DNA of 64,000 bases from Cyanidium caldarium (Eukaryota > Rhodophyta > Bangiophyceae > Cyanidiales > Cyanidiaceae), in the NCBI GenBank assembly GCA_026184775.1, contig JANCYW010000012.1, positions 310,001-374,000 on the forward strand, read 5' to 3'. The notes below the pieces were generated by a model. It ran no database searches, had not been told where the DNA came from, and saw nothing but the letters and a program-made list of their open reading frames with translations. Shown here piece by piece: positions 44,788-54,740 of this stretch. The position numbers and the translations under genes were made by a program. Every line of letters starts with the position of its first letter. Position 1 is the stretch's first letter.

Positions 44788-47475
44788 CTATATTCGAAAG
44801 ATGACCCGGTCGCGGTAGAGCACTTGTCCGGCGTCCTCAAGCTGCTGCAGCACGCGCTCGATATCCTCCAGTGCCAGGGTGCTGTCGTCGAGACGGGCAA
44901 TCAGCTCCTCGAGGGTGGCGGATTCTCGGCGCTCGGTGGCGGTGATCGACTCGATGGCGCTGCGCACGCGGGCGACGAGCATCGCCTCGGCGGTCTCGCG
45001 GTCCAGCAGTGGTGCGATCGGCGTGCTCGGTGGTTCCGTGGCCGACGGGCGGTCCTCGTCGACGGGGGGCGGCTCGTCGGCTTCGGGCATCTCCTCCTCC
45101 GCTGCGGACTCGGCAGCCGCGGTGTCCCCGGACGGACGACGGCGCATGCGCAGGCGGCGTGCACGACGCGACAGGGCAGCGTCACCATCGTCTGCGGTCG
45201 CCTGCGAATCCGTCTCCGACTCCCCGTCGTCATCGAAAGCGTACGGATCACCGGATGCCGTTTGCCGCGGGCGTCGATGGCGTTTGCGGGCGCTCGACGA
45301 TCGAGCCGGAGTGCGCTGCTCGGCGGTGTCGCTGCGTCGCGGCGTCCGTGCAGCCGCCGTGGCCAGCGTGGCTGTCGCCGGCCGCAGACGCTCGGCGCGT
45401 GCCTCATTGTACAGCGCAAAGTTCAAAATATCGAACGCGGCGCATGCATCCAGCGTCTCCACTTCCAGGCTCAGTCGCGACTTGGCATGCGCGGTGGCCA
45501 ACCGGATCATCGTCTCCAGTTGCCGCGCAGTGATCGGCAACGTGCGGGTGTCGTCCTTGGCGCGTAGATCCCGATATCGCGCCGCCACATACTCGGCGGC
45601 TTCGGGCGTCAACGTCGGCCGCAGCCGCTTGGCGTACTGGATGAACTTTTGCAGGAACGGCACCGACAGCACACGATGCGACGCATCGCCGGCGGCGCGG
45701 CTCACCACTTGCTGGCGCACAAACACCGGCGCTGACTCCGCATCCGCCGCTTCATCGTCATCGTCCTCTTCGTCGCTGTCCCAACTGCCGGCTCGCGCGG
45801 CCAATTCGCGCTGCTGTGCGGCGCGGTCGGCCTCGTCCTCCGGGTCGTCCAGCATCTCCGCATCGGCGCCCTCGTCGCCGCCCCGCCGGAAGCGATGCAC
45901 GTCCAACACATGCGCGGCAATCTGCTCGTCGCGCTCCCGGGAGATGGTGTCCAGCACAATGAACAACACGTCGAAACGCGACAGCAGCGAGTCGGGCAGG
46001 GCGATGTTGTCGGCCGGCTTGCGGCGTCGATCGTACGCGCCGTACACCGGGTTGGCAGCGGCAATCACCGAGCAGCGCGCATTCAGGGTGGTGTGGATGC
46101 CCGCTTTGGCGATGGTGACCGTCTGCTGCTCCATGGCCTCGTGAATGGCCACGCGGTCGGCGTCACTCATCTTGTCAAACTCGTCGATGCACACGATGCC
46201 GCGGTCGGCCAGCACCATGGCGCCCGCCTCCAGGTGGCGCTCGCCGGTGTCGGCATCGGCCACGACAGCGGCCGTGAGGCCGACGCCCGATGAACCGCGG
46301 CCGGTGGTGGAGATCGCCAGCGGCGCCACGTTCAACACAAAACGCAGCAGCTGCGACTTGGCGGTGGATGGATCGCCCACCAGCAGCATGTTGATGTCGC
46401 CGCGCAAGTGCGTACCGTTGGGCAAATTCTTCTCCACACCGCCCAGCAACAGCAAGAGCAGCGCCTTTTTGATGAGCGCGTGGCCGCAGATCGACGGCGC
46501 CAACGAGGCCGCCAACAAGTCGGTGCCGCCGGGCGTGTGCGCAATGTGGCGAATGTTGGCCAGGTCGCGCTCAGTGTACTTGATGCGGCTCTGGGTGTCG
46601 TTCAGCAGCACCACGTGGTTCACCACGATTTTGGTGCCAAAGTGCACCGAATTCTTGCCACCCACCGCGCGGTACGTACCGATTGCCCGCACGCGCGCTC
46701 CGGGCTTGCACGCGTCCACCAGGTCCGCCTCGAACACCAGGTCCACGGTGCGCGGCAATTGTCCGGCGGGTGTGCGCTCCGGCATCTCCTGCAGGCTGGC
46801 GCTCTGGTAGTCACGGTACGACGACAGGCCGAATTCGGTCTCCATCGGGTTGCCGTCGTCGTCTTTGGTAGGGTAGAGCGCCGGCGTCGGCCAGCGGCTG
46901 GCGTCGGCATCCAGCGTGATGCCGTCGCGGTAGTCGCGCACTTTCATCTGTCCGGTGGCGGGCACATAGTGCACCGACTGAATGACCTTGGGTCGCACGG
47001 CAGATACGCGCGTCACAATGCCCTCCACGCACACCATGCGCCCGAGCCACTCGGCGCGCAGACCGCGCGGGGACACTCGCCGCGTGCCGAATGCCCCGTC
47101 GAATCCGAGGTAAAAGCGTTTGAGCTCTTTGTTGACGGCCTCGTGGGCGAGGTTGGGCAGGCGCGCCAACATCATCGTGGCCAGCGCCGCCTCGCACTCG
47201 GCCAGAAAACGCACTGGCTCATCCAGGAGGCGCGCTGCCAGTGGCGCGTCCTCTGCCCTCAAGTGATCCACCGAAACCACCAGCCGCCGCTGCCCGCCCG
47301 CTGTCATCGCCTCCAACTGCTCCTGCAAGTAGACAGCGTCGGGCCCCTCCGACTCCAGAAACTGGATGAAGCTCTGACGTACCCGGTTCAACTCGATGCG
47401 GCTCGAGTCCTCGGGCACCATCGCCCGCGGCTCCAGAGACGTAGCCGCGGCCGCTGGGAACGCATCTCCCTCCAT
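44788..47475 (-). CDS. MCM3: DNA replication licensing factor MCM3
   Basis: Subunit of the MCM2-7 replicative helicase. MCM3 is indicated by the N-terminal block EGIVTRVSAVRPKVIQSVHY without a zinc finger, YPTKDDDGNPMETEFGLS, QEMPERTPAGQLPRTVD, and GGVEKNLPNGTHLRGDIN. The AAA+ core is complete: Walker A GDPSTAKS (367-374), Walker B CIDEFDKMS (about 429-437), sensor 1 AAANPVYG and arginine finger SRFD (499-502). The C-terminal part has acidic and Ser-rich linkers and a helical end. 895 aa, ATG at 47475. It is divergent from NPL4, and the 321-bp gap contains a cluster of E2F-type sites, as expected for an S-phase gene. Confidence 0.97.
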   Translation of the reverse strand: MEGDAFPAAAATSLEPRAMVPEDSSRIELNRVRQSFIQFLESEGPDAVYLQEQLEAMTAGGQRRLVVSVDHLRAEDAPLAARLLDEPVRFLAECEAALATMMLARLPNLAHEAVNKELKRFYLGFDGAFGTRRVSPRGLRAEWLGRMVCVEGIVTRVSAVRPKVIQSVHYVPATGQMKVRDYRDGITLDADASRWPTPALYPTKDDDGNPMETEFGLSSYRDYQSASLQEMPERTPAGQLPRTVDLVFEADLVDACKPGARVRAIGTYRAVGGKNSVHFGTKIVVNHVVLLNDTQSRIKYTERDLANIRHIAHTPGGTDLLAASLAPSICGHALIKKALLLLLLGGVEKNLPNGTHLRGDINMLLVGDPSTAKSQLLRFVLNVAPLAISTTGRGSSGVGLTAAVVADADTGERHLEAGAMVLADRGIVCIDEFDKMSDADRVAIHEAMEQQTVTIAKAGIHTTLNARCSVIAAANPVYGAYDRRRKPADNIALPDSLLSRFDVLFIVLDTISRERDEQIAAHVLDVHRFRRGGDEGADAEMLDDPEDEADRAAQQRELAARAGSWDSDEEDDDDEAADAESAPVFVRQQVVSRAAGDASHRVLSVPFLQKFIQYAKRLRPTLTPEAAEYVAARYRDLRAKDDTRTLPITARQLETMIRLATAHAKSRLSLEVETLDACAAFDILNFALYNEARAERLRPATATLATAAARTPRRSDTAEQRTPARSSSARKRHRRPRQTASGDPYAFDDDGESETDSQATADDGDAALSRRARRLRMRRRPSGDTAAAESAAEEEMPEADEPPPVDEDRPSATEPPSTPIAPLLDRETAEAMLVARVRSAIESITATERRESATLEELIARLDDSTLALEDIERVLQQLEDAGQVLYRDRVIFRI

Positions 47476-47796
47476 GGGAGAATAAGAGTGTGGATGGGCG
47501 GGGAGAGTGCCGCAATACCGGAATTCGAAAGAGATGAAGCTTGAGCGTCAAAAGATCAACCCGGAGAGTGAGTGCCGGAATGCAACACACCCCGTCCAGA
47601 GTGCTGCCACGCGTCCCTCTGTCCTGACACGGCCGCTTTCCCGCCTTGCCGCGGCGCAACGGCCGCTTCCGATCCCGATGGGATGCCGCGTTCCCGCCAA
47701 TTTCGCGCCACGCGCCGAAATGCGCGATCGCACTCGGAATACGGTTTCGGGGATGGCGTCCAAAGGCGGTGGTCGTCCTGAGCGGGGTGAGCGCTC
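47476..47796. other. Divergent MCM3/NPL4 intergenic region
   Basis: 321 bp with no gene. A 30-bp cluster of E2F-like sequences lies at 47691-47720. Confidence 0.6.
47691..47720. promoter_or_regulatory. Cluster of E2F-type sites in the MCM3 promoter
   Basis: TTCCCGCC (47691-47698), TTTCGCGCC (47701-47709) and GCGCCGAAA (47712-47720) lie within 30 bp, about 220-245 bp upstream of the MCM3 ATG. TTTCGCGC is an exact TTTSGCGS match. MCM genes are classic E2F targets in plants and animals. Confidence 0.6.
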
Positions 47797-49200
47797 ATGT
47801 TGATTCGCCTGCGCAAGGAGGACGGGAGTGTGGTGCGACTGGAGGTGTCGGAGATTGCCACGGTGGGAGAGTTGCGGGATGAAATCCTTCGGAGAGGCCT
47901 CTCCAACAACCTGGACTTGGTGTTGTCGCGGGACGCCCGCGGCAGCGATCCAACGGCGCGTCTGGAAGACGCCAGCGCGATGCTGTCGGCGTACGGGCTG
48001 CATCACGGCGATATGGTGTATATTGCGCGAGAGGACTGGGTGTGTGGAGAAATGCAGCAGGGCGGCACGTGGACGGGAACTGCTGTGGAGGAGGCGGACG
48101 CCGCCGCCCTGGAGGCGCCTCCGCCGCGGTTGGTGGGCGGTTCGCAGCGCGGCCTCTTCACCGAGGCGGAGTATGCCGAGGCGCGTGCCGCTTACCGAAA
48201 TTACGTCGAGGCGTCACGCAAACAGAAGCAGCACGAGCTGTTGGAGCGAAGGGGTCTGGGCGGTCGGCGCGGGATGACGGTGGATTTTCTGGAGTGGCTG
48301 GATGCGCAGCGGCCGGTGCTCAAGTCGCAGGACGACTCGCCTTGCTCGCAGTGTGCCATGGATCTTACCGCTTGCGACGCGTTCCAGTCGTATTTGGCGC
48401 GCGTGCACGACTCGCAGATGCGCTACGGCATTCTGTACGGTACCGTTGCCGCCGACAGCGGTCTGGTGAAGGTGGACACCATCTTCGAGCCGCCGCAGCA
48501 GGGCGACCGCGACGTTTATCTGCCCGCAGAGGGCGCTGCGGCCGCCACGGCGGTGGCCGATAAGCTGGCCGAATACCTGGGCCTGGTGCGGGTGGGCTGG
48601 ATCTTTTCGCACCACGCGGAGCGCCGCGATTACGTCATGAGCGACCGCGACGTGGCCATGGCGGCGCACCTCCACCTGCAGACCGAACAGTGCGGTCAAC
48701 GGTTTGCAACGGCAGCGCCATTCTTTGTGACCATTGCGGTGGCGATCCAGTCCAACGGCCAGCGCCACTTTGAGGCTTACCAGCTGTCGGAGCAATGCCT
48801 GCAGATGGCGCGCGCCGGTTTGCTGATCCCGATGAACGACAACGGCCGGATGCGCACGCTGGACGAAGTGCGGGTGGAGGCCGCCAACACCACCGTCATC
48901 GAAACCGACTTTTTCCTGGTGGTGGTGCCCATCGTGGAGTACACCAGCTGGCTGCGCACCGCGTTCCCGGTCGAGCATCGCGACATCGAGCCGCAGACTG
49001 CGGAGGCGGTGGCGCGGACGATTGCCAGCGGCCGTGGCAAGTTCACCGAGCGCCTCGCCGACTTTCATTTGCTGCTGTTCCTGTCTCGGATTTTGGATAT
49101 GGACCGCGACATGCCCGCACTGGTCAACGCGGTGGTGGAGCGACGCGAGCTGGAGCCGACCGAGCAGGGCTATCAGGTGCTGATTGAGAGCCTCCACTGA
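47797..49200 (+). CDS. NPL4: NPL4, cofactor of CDC48/p97
   Basis: Ubiquitin-binding adaptor that works with UFD1 and CDC48 in ER-associated and chromatin-associated degradation. The N-terminus is a ubiquitin-like (UBX-like) fold (MLIRLRKEDGSVVRLEVSE). The MPN/NPL4 region follows: RYGILYGTVAADSGLVKVDTIFEPPQQGDRDVYL, and LGLVRVGWIFSHHAERRDYVMS. The C-terminal NPL4 domain is complete (FEAYQLSEQCLQMARAGLL, then DFFLVVVPIVEY). A pair of Cys (CSQC) marks a possible remnant of a zinc finger. ATG at 47797; 467 aa, a little shorter than yeast and animal proteins. Its promoter faces MCM3. Confidence 0.9.
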   Translation: MLIRLRKEDGSVVRLEVSEIATVGELRDEILRRGLSNNLDLVLSRDARGSDPTARLEDASAMLSAYGLHHGDMVYIAREDWVCGEMQQGGTWTGTAVEEADAAALEAPPPRLVGGSQRGLFTEAEYAEARAAYRNYVEASRKQKQHELLERRGLGGRRGMTVDFLEWLDAQRPVLKSQDDSPCSQCAMDLTACDAFQSYLARVHDSQMRYGILYGTVAADSGLVKVDTIFEPPQQGDRDVYLPAEGAAAATAVADKLAEYLGLVRVGWIFSHHAERRDYVMSDRDVAMAAHLHLQTEQCGQRFATAAPFFVTIAVAIQSNGQRHFEAYQLSEQCLQMARAGLLIPMNDNGRMRTLDEVRVEAANTTVIETDFFLVVVPIVEYTSWLRTAFPVEHRDIEPQTAEAVARTIASGRGKFTERLADFHLLLFLSRILDMDRDMPALVNAVVERRELEPTEQGYQVLIESLH

Positions 49201-49385
49201 GCGGAGCGCGAGCGGTGGCGTGGCGGGAAATGCGGTGTGTACCGGGTGCAGCGCGGCGGCCGGAGGTGCCGGTAAAGATTGCGGAGGCGCGAAACGGCCT
49301 GCCGGTGGGATGCGCTCCGACGAGAGATGCACCCGTCAGCGGCGCGGCCGCTTCCCCCTTGGGCGAACGCGACATCCGTTCCCTC

Positions 49386-50384
49386 TCACCACACCAGCTC
49401 CCGGATGCAGCGATAGTAGTCCGGCGCCAGGTACTGCTCCAGTTCGTTGGCGGTGACCCAGGCGTAGTCGTCGGCTGCCGATTTCCGCACGCCGCGTATG
49501 CTGCCGAAAATGAGCACCGCGCGGTAGAAGAAAATTTTGATGCCCTGCACGCCGTGCTGCTTTTGGAACGCCTCCGAGTAGATGTGCTTGAAGTGGGCGA
49601 GCGGTGCGTTGCCCAGAAAGTGTGCCTCGAATGGGTCGTCGTCGTCGCCGGTATCTTCGGTCTCGATCTCCAGCACGCTGTCCAGGGCGCGCTCGGCAAA
49701 GTGCCGGAACGGTACCAGGTCCGGCGCCGGGGCATCGTCTCCCGTGGAAGGCGAGGAGGCCGCGGCGGTCACCTCGATGTTACGCTGCGGGAATTGCCAG
49801 ATGCTGCGCGCGTCACCCAACTGTCGTTGCACGATCAGGTACAGCCGTTGGTCCAGCTTGCGCCGCAGCGACCGGCGATCGTCAGCCAAGTCCGCCTCGG
49901 TGATTCGCGGCGCCAGCTCGAAGGGTTTCTTGCCCGTCTGAGCGCCAAGCGGCATCCCGGACGCTGTGCCATCGTTCGGTTGGCCCACCGCAGCGCCGCC
50001 GCTGCCGTCTCGCGGAGGTGATGCCGCAGGTGCCCCATGCTCCTCGGCGCCCTTGCCGACGTTGAAAAACTCGGGCGGCAGCTCGCGTGCCTGGGCGTTC
50101 GCCAAACGGACGCTCAGCGCTTCGAAAGCCGCCTCTTCTGGCTTTGGCTCGGGTATGATGATCGGCAGCCGCTCCAAAACGGTCGCGGCCACCATTCGAA
50201 ACGGCAGCCCGCTTTCCGCGGTTCTTCGGTCAGCGGTCGTCGACGGCCGCGGCTCCGCTGCCGCTGCCAAGAAGCGTTGACACTGCCTCCAGCGGGCGTG
50301 ACCGACGTGAGTGTCTTGCACTCGATCCAAGAATGGGCGCACGTTGACGCCGCACCGCAGTCGATGCCCCAGCCTTGCGAGCAT
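49386..50384 (-). CDS. MRPL46: Mitochondrial ribosomal protein mL46
   Basis: Mitoribosomal large-subunit protein with a Nudix-like fold. The family pattern is RITEADLADDRRSLRRKLDQRLYLIVQRQ, followed by WQFPQ, FLGNAPLAHFKHIYSEAF and a C-terminal WVTANELEQYLAPDYYRCIRELV. A Pro/Gly-rich insertion lies between the N-terminal segment (ATVLERLPIIIPEP) and the main domain. The first 50 residues are basic, with Arg, His and few acidic residues, consistent with mitochondrial import. ATG at 50384; 332 aa. Divergent from the CCT-domain gene. Confidence 0.85.
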   Translation of the reverse strand: MLARLGHRLRCGVNVRPFLDRVQDTHVGHARWRQCQRFLAAAAEPRPSTTADRRTAESGLPFRMVAATVLERLPIIIPEPKPEEAAFEALSVRLANAQARELPPEFFNVGKGAEEHGAPAASPPRDGSGGAAVGQPNDGTASGMPLGAQTGKKPFELAPRITEADLADDRRSLRRKLDQRLYLIVQRQLGDARSIWQFPQRNIEVTAAASSPSTGDDAPAPDLVPFRHFAERALDSVLEIETEDTGDDDDPFEAHFLGNAPLAHFKHIYSEAFQKQHGVQGIKIFFYRAVLIFGSIRGVRKSAADDYAWVTANELEQYLAPDYYRCIRELVW

Positions 50385-50896
50385 TTCGGCGAACAGAAGC
50401 GGGTAAACACAGGGGGGCGAAGCGCGAAGCCGCCATCTGCGACGGTCTCAAGGGCTGCGCCGCCGTGAGCAGCGCGTGAAATGGCGATGAGCGCAGGGGA
50501 ACTGGATGGATAGGAGCAGAACAGGGGGAGAAGAGAGGGCGACCGGCGCGCTTCACCCAGCGACGTTGTGCGACGACAGGATTGCCCGAGAAATTGTTTG
50601 AACTGGACAGATCGGCGCCATCGTTCTATCTTACACCTTTGCCCTCGCTTCCAATCCAGCGATTCTTCGCGTACAATTCCTCGTACATCTCCCACGGTGA
50701 GCACCCCTGCATACCCCCTTCGGCCTCTCCTACTCGCCGTCTGCCCGTCTACCGTCCGCGTGGTGTGATATCCGCACCGAACGTTTCAAACCGACGCGCC
50801 CCAAAAGAAACCAAAAATCGAAATCGCAGCGAGTCGGTTTCCTCTTCGCAGTGCACGGGGATTTGAAGCGGAGCGTGAACCAAATCGGTGCCGTCC
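50385..50896. other. Divergent intergenic region, mL46 / CCT-domain gene
   Basis: 512 bp with no gene that can be supported. Confidence 0.4.
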
Positions 50897-52006
50897 ATGG
50901 AGGACACCAGCAGAGACTTGAAGGAGGACGCTGTCAGCATGGAGGACAGCATTCTGGATATGTTGGCACTGCATCGGAGTGATGGGTGGCTCGGTGAGGA
51001 GTGGGGGCACGGCGCGGCGGCGAGCCGGGCGGCTCCGACGGCGGCGGGTGCTGCCCGCGAGGAGACGTTGTGGTGGGCGGCGTCAGTTAGCTCGCGAGAG
51101 GTGAACGACGCTTTACGAGAGCTAGGTGTGGATGAGGTACGCATACCGCTGCACTGTGTGGTGCCGGAGTGGGCGCTGCAAGTGCCGCCGGCGCGCGCCG
51201 ATCGCTCGCGTCCGTCCGATGTCTTCGGCGATGAGGAAGAGGTCGACACCCTACCGCCGCCTTTCATGCAGGCGCCCGATGCCAGCGTCAGCCTGGCCGC
51301 CAAACCGACATCCCATCGATCGTCGGCGTCGTCGGTGACCTCCTCCAATGCTTCTTCGCGCGCCGACGCCCGCCGCGCCGCCGTCGAGGACGTCTCTGCC
51401 GGCCGTGCGCCCACGCAGCACCAGTTGCGCAGCGCGACGCGCCGCCGTGGCGCTGCTCCTCGTTCGCTGGACACGCGCTCGCAACGCGCTGCACTGGCGC
51501 TCTCTTCGCCCATAACCCCAGCGGGCGAGATGCCGACCGCCACCTCTGCCGCTGCCTGCGCCGCGTGCACAGCCGCCTCGAGTCCCGCCCACCTCTCGGA
51601 GAGGGCGCCCGCCGGACCGCTCGCGCCCCGTGTCCAACCATTGTTCGACGCCACTTCCATCGGCGTTCTGCCAGCCGCAGCGGCTACGGCGATCGTCCGA
51701 CCCGCGCATTTCTGCGGGCATCACGCCACGATCACCGATGCAGCGCTGCTCTATTCACAACCCACGCCACACCTGGTCTGGTCGTCCATGGGGCTGTCGG
51801 CCGAGGTCATGCGGCGGTATGAACGGCGGCAACAGGCACTGCGGCGATATCGGTGGAAAAAGTCCCGCCGCCACCTCTTTGACGGCGCCCGGTACAAGTC
51901 ACGGGCCAAGCAGACGCTGGCGGCCGCGCGAGAGCGCATCGGTGGCCGCTTCGCCCCGGTTCGCCGCACCGGCTCGCCATCGACCCAGCGGCGATCGCTG
52001 CCATAA
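50897..52006 (+). CDS. CCT-domain protein (putative transcriptional regulator)
   Basis: A CCT-like motif (CONSTANS, CO-like, TOC1) lies near the C-terminus: RRQQALRRYRWKKSRRHL, then ARYKSRAKQTLAAARERIGGRF, keeping the basic residues and the KxR...R spacing. In plants this motif binds DNA with NF-Y subunits and occurs in light and clock regulators. The first 60 residues are acidic and helical (DAVSMEDSILDMLALHR) and could be an activation or interaction region. The middle is disordered Ser/Ala/Pro sequence. There is no B-box or receiver domain. The first ATG is 50897 (369 aa); a GTG at 50888 is ignored. The exact target genes cannot be inferred. Confidence 0.7.
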   Translation: MEDTSRDLKEDAVSMEDSILDMLALHRSDGWLGEEWGHGAAASRAAPTAAGAAREETLWWAASVSSREVNDALRELGVDEVRIPLHCVVPEWALQVPPARADRSRPSDVFGDEEEVDTLPPPFMQAPDASVSLAAKPTSHRSSASSVTSSNASSRADARRAAVEDVSAGRAPTQHQLRSATRRRGAAPRSLDTRSQRAALALSSPITPAGEMPTATSAAACAACTAASSPAHLSERAPAGPLAPRVQPLFDATSIGVLPAAAATAIVRPAHFCGHHATITDAALLYSQPTPHLVWSSMGLSAEVMRRYERRQQALRRYRWKKSRRHLFDGARYKSRAKQTLAAARERIGGRFAPVRRTGSPSTQRRSLP

Positions 52007-52137
52007 CCTCGCGGCGGAAATGGTGCTCACGCTCATCCTCATTGTCATCTTCGCTACAACGGGCACCGCTTCCGTCCGAGTACCCCATCCACTTCCGCCC
52101 CGACAGCGAATCCGCCTCTTTTTGCTCCCCGTGACCC

Positions 52138-53307
52138 TCAGCTCGGGGTGCCTTTGAGCACTTTATCGCGCAGGGTGCGTATGGTGGTCAGGAAGTTGCC
52201 CAGAAAAGTGATCAACACCAGCACCCCGCCCAAGAGCGCCTGCAACACCCTGGGGTACCGTAGGTACACCTGCAGCGCCCGCACGCCCGTCCACAGCTGC
52301 AGGCCGTGCCCGATCAGGATGAACGGCAGCAGGGTATACATGCTGGTGCCCCAGTGCAGCTGCGCCGAGGAGTCGGTGTTGGCCACGTCCAGTTCACCGG
52401 CCTTGCCCAGCGAGCGCAGCGTGTAGAGGCGCGCCATCTGGTACCGCGCCTGCATAATCTGCAACAACGACAAGTACAGCCCGAGGAAGTGAATCTCGCC
52501 GCGGAAATCGGCATACGCCTCGCCGTCCGGCCAGGTGAGCACCACCGTGGCCAGCGCCAAACTCAGAAAGTGATGCAGGCGCCACCACTGTCGTATATTG
52601 GAGCCGTTCACCACCAAGATATTTTCCCGCAGCGCCAGGGTGCTGTAATAGTAGGCAATAAACAGCTGCAGCAGCAGAGACGGCCACCGCGACGACGTCC
52701 ACACCAGGCACACCAGCGAGGCCACCACCAACATGGGTGCGGTCTGCTGCTTGAAGTGCTCGTACTCCTGCTTGTAGGAGAGGCGAGTGCGCTTGTCCAA
52801 GAAGCGCACATTCACCGACCCGACGAACAGGCGCACAAACAGACCGCCGTAGCGCGGCAGCGTCGCCGAGACCCGGTTGCGCAGGAACGCGTCCGCTTCG
52901 TCCACCTCCGGCGGTAGCGACAGGCGGCGGTCGTCGGCGGAGGAGGCTTGCGCTTCTCGCTGTACCGGCAACGTCTTGCGATAGTCCACCAACCGTTTGC
53001 GCTGCTTCGCCGCGGCCTGCTCCAACTGCAGCTGCAGCCGGGAGAAGCGCTCGCTCTGCTCCAGATACTCTGCCAGCTGCGTTTGCAGCGCTTTGTGCTC
53101 GGTGGCGATTTCGGCTAGCAGCGACGCCCGCTCCAACGCGTCAGCACCACCCCGAGGTGACTTGCTGTCTGCCTCAGCGCGTTGTCGCGTTTTCGTCGTG
53201 GTAACCGCATCGCCCCCGCCAGCCGCGGCCGCGGCAGTGTGATGAAGGTCCACCGGCTGCCCACGGTTGGCCCGGCTCGCCGACGAAGCGCCCACCTCCA
53301 CCACCAT
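52138..53307 (-). CDS. TMEM120: TMEM120/TMPIT-family membrane protein
   Basis: Polytopic membrane protein of the TMEM120 family, of the nuclear envelope or ER in animals, with a fold related to fatty-acid elongases. A coiled coil (about residues 60-110) precedes the membrane domain, as in the family. Conserved blocks are LFVRLFVGSVNVRFLDKRTRLSYKQEYEHFK, YYYSTLALRENILVVNGSNIRQWWRLHHFLS, TWPDGEAYADFR and LLPFILIGHGLQLW, with LGNFLTTIRTL near the end. Six membrane spans are likely. ATG at 53307; 389 aa. The biochemical role is unsettled. Divergent from the DUF3593 gene, 61 bp between first ATGs. Confidence 0.92.
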   Translation of the reverse strand: MVVEVGASSASRANRGQPVDLHHTAAAAAGGGDAVTTTKTRQRAEADSKSPRGGADALERASLLAEIATEHKALQTQLAEYLEQSERFSRLQLQLEQAAAKQRKRLVDYRKTLPVQREAQASSADDRRLSLPPEVDEADAFLRNRVSATLPRYGGLFVRLFVGSVNVRFLDKRTRLSYKQEYEHFKQQTAPMLVVASLVCLVWTSSRWPSLLLQLFIAYYYSTLALRENILVVNGSNIRQWWRLHHFLSLALATVVLTWPDGEAYADFRGEIHFLGLYLSLLQIMQARYQMARLYTLRSLGKAGELDVANTDSSAQLHWGTSMYTLLPFILIGHGLQLWTGVRALQVYLRYPRVLQALLGGVLVLITFLGNFLTTIRTLRDKVLKGTPS

Positions 53308-53368
53308 GACGCACCGTCGTCGCCCGTCCCAAAGCGAAGGGATGACACCCAGTCACCCGTAGAAAAGT

Positions 53369-54220
53369 ATGGCGGGGCGGCGTATCGAAGCGACGAGCAG
53401 CGCTTGCGGCGACCGGTGGCGTTTGCCAAAGCGTTGCCCTGCCGGGACGCACACCGCAGCCCGAAGCGTGTGCGCATCATTCGCCTCCGAAAAGTGCCGT
53501 GGTCGTCGCCGAGAGAGGGAGCGAGTCGGCGTCGAGAGAGAGGCCACGCGCGCACCGGAAGGCAGGGAAGGTGCGATGGGGTTGGCGAGTGCATCTGGTG
53601 GCTCCGGACGGGTGGGCGATGCGTCTGTGAGGAGTTGCGACGGGCGCGAAAGCGTTCGAGCCGGCCTGGCGTTCACGCCGTCATGGAGCGGCGGGCTGCG
53701 GAACGGCTTCCAGCGCCTGGACACGACAGGCACCATTTGCATTCTCCCGCGCGGCCTCAGTGATGAATGTTCCGGCACCAGTAGCAGTTTCCGAGGGAGA
53801 CCGGCGAGCGGTTCACCAGCAGTGTCGGTGGCTCGGCGGCTGCGTCGGGAGCGACGACCGCAGCAGACGCTCCGCTGTCTGGTGCCGACGCTGCCCTCGT
53901 GGGAGACGCTCCGCGATCCGACCACCATCAGCACGTTGCTCTTCCAGCTGTCGGCGATTCCGTACGTCGCTGCATTGTACTATATGTGGAAATCGCCGGG
54001 GCCGTTTCCACGGCTGGTGAAGCTCGGCTTCACCTACTTGCTGGTGTTTGTTGGCGGCACTATTATAACCGGCGTGATCGCCAAGCAAAAGTACGGCGCA
54101 CTGCTTGCGAATGTGGACTACTTGCACGGCACCGCGGAGACGCTGCTGTGCATTACCAATCTGTTCCTTATTGTCGGCTTGCAGCGGGCGATTGATGCCA
54201 AGAGGCGCGAGAAATCGTAG
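53369..54220 (+). CDS. DUF3593-like plastid membrane protein
   Basis: The C-terminal 100 residues match the DUF3593 pattern of cyanobacteria and plastid-bearing eukaryotes: LLFQLSAIPYVAALYYMWKS, LGFTYLLVFVGGTIITGVIAKQKYG, and LANVDYLHGTAETLLCITNLFLIVGLQRAI, making three membrane spans. The long N-terminus (about 180 residues) is rich in Arg, Ser and Gly, as expected for a plastid transit peptide. Function is unknown. The first ATG (53369) is only 61 bp from the TMEM120 start; an ATG at 53576 is an alternative that gives a shorter leader. The family assignment is from memory of its motifs. Confidence 0.7.
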   Translation: MAGRRIEATSSACGDRWRLPKRCPAGTHTAARSVCASFASEKCRGRRRERERVGVEREATRAPEGREGAMGLASASGGSGRVGDASVRSCDGRESVRAGLAFTPSWSGGLRNGFQRLDTTGTICILPRGLSDECSGTSSSFRGRPASGSPAVSVARRLRRERRPQQTLRCLVPTLPSWETLRDPTTISTLLFQLSAIPYVAALYYMWKSPGPFPRLVKLGFTYLLVFVGGTIITGVIAKQKYGALLANVDYLHGTAETLLCITNLFLIVGLQRAIDAKRREKS

Positions 54221-54740
54221 CAACCGACTGCATGCAGCCCGGCGAACGGGCGCATCTGGTGACGGATGCTTCCGTGGAGTCGACACGGAAAGATATGCGC
54301 AGGATGGGTGAGGGCGCGGAGAAACGCACGGAGACACGACAGTGGCGCGACGTGCGCGTGGCGGACGTGTCGCAGGGGAGGAGAGTAAAGCGCGCTCGTG
54401 CATGATTGCGTTCGGTGGACGCTTGCTGGTGGCCGCGCGATTTTGACGGTGAACATCGCCGTCGACCCGCTCGTACACAAACGGTGATGCTATCGAGCGC
54501 GGCATCGGAACGTCGGAACGTCACGCGCAATTGTGTCACGAAATCTCCGCGCCTCCCTCTATATGAGACAAGCCTGCACACTGCCGGCGAGCTCCCAAAC
54601 GGAGCGCCTGCCCGAGCACCAACGCGTTCGGGCGGGCGTACGCCACGGGTGTTCCCCTTACTCGTTCGTCCTGCCGCTTCGTGTTCGTGAATCCCTGCGC
54701 CGCGCTCCGACGTGAATTCACCCGCTCCCTTCTGTCCATT
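54221..54740. other. Intergenic region downstream of the DUF3593 gene
   Basis: 520 bp without a convincing gene on either strand. Confidence 0.4.

Noticed and set aside
48214-49332. 372-codon minus-strand ORF opposite NPL4
   Set aside because: His/Leu/Arg-rich with no motifs; NPL4 on the plus strand is clear.
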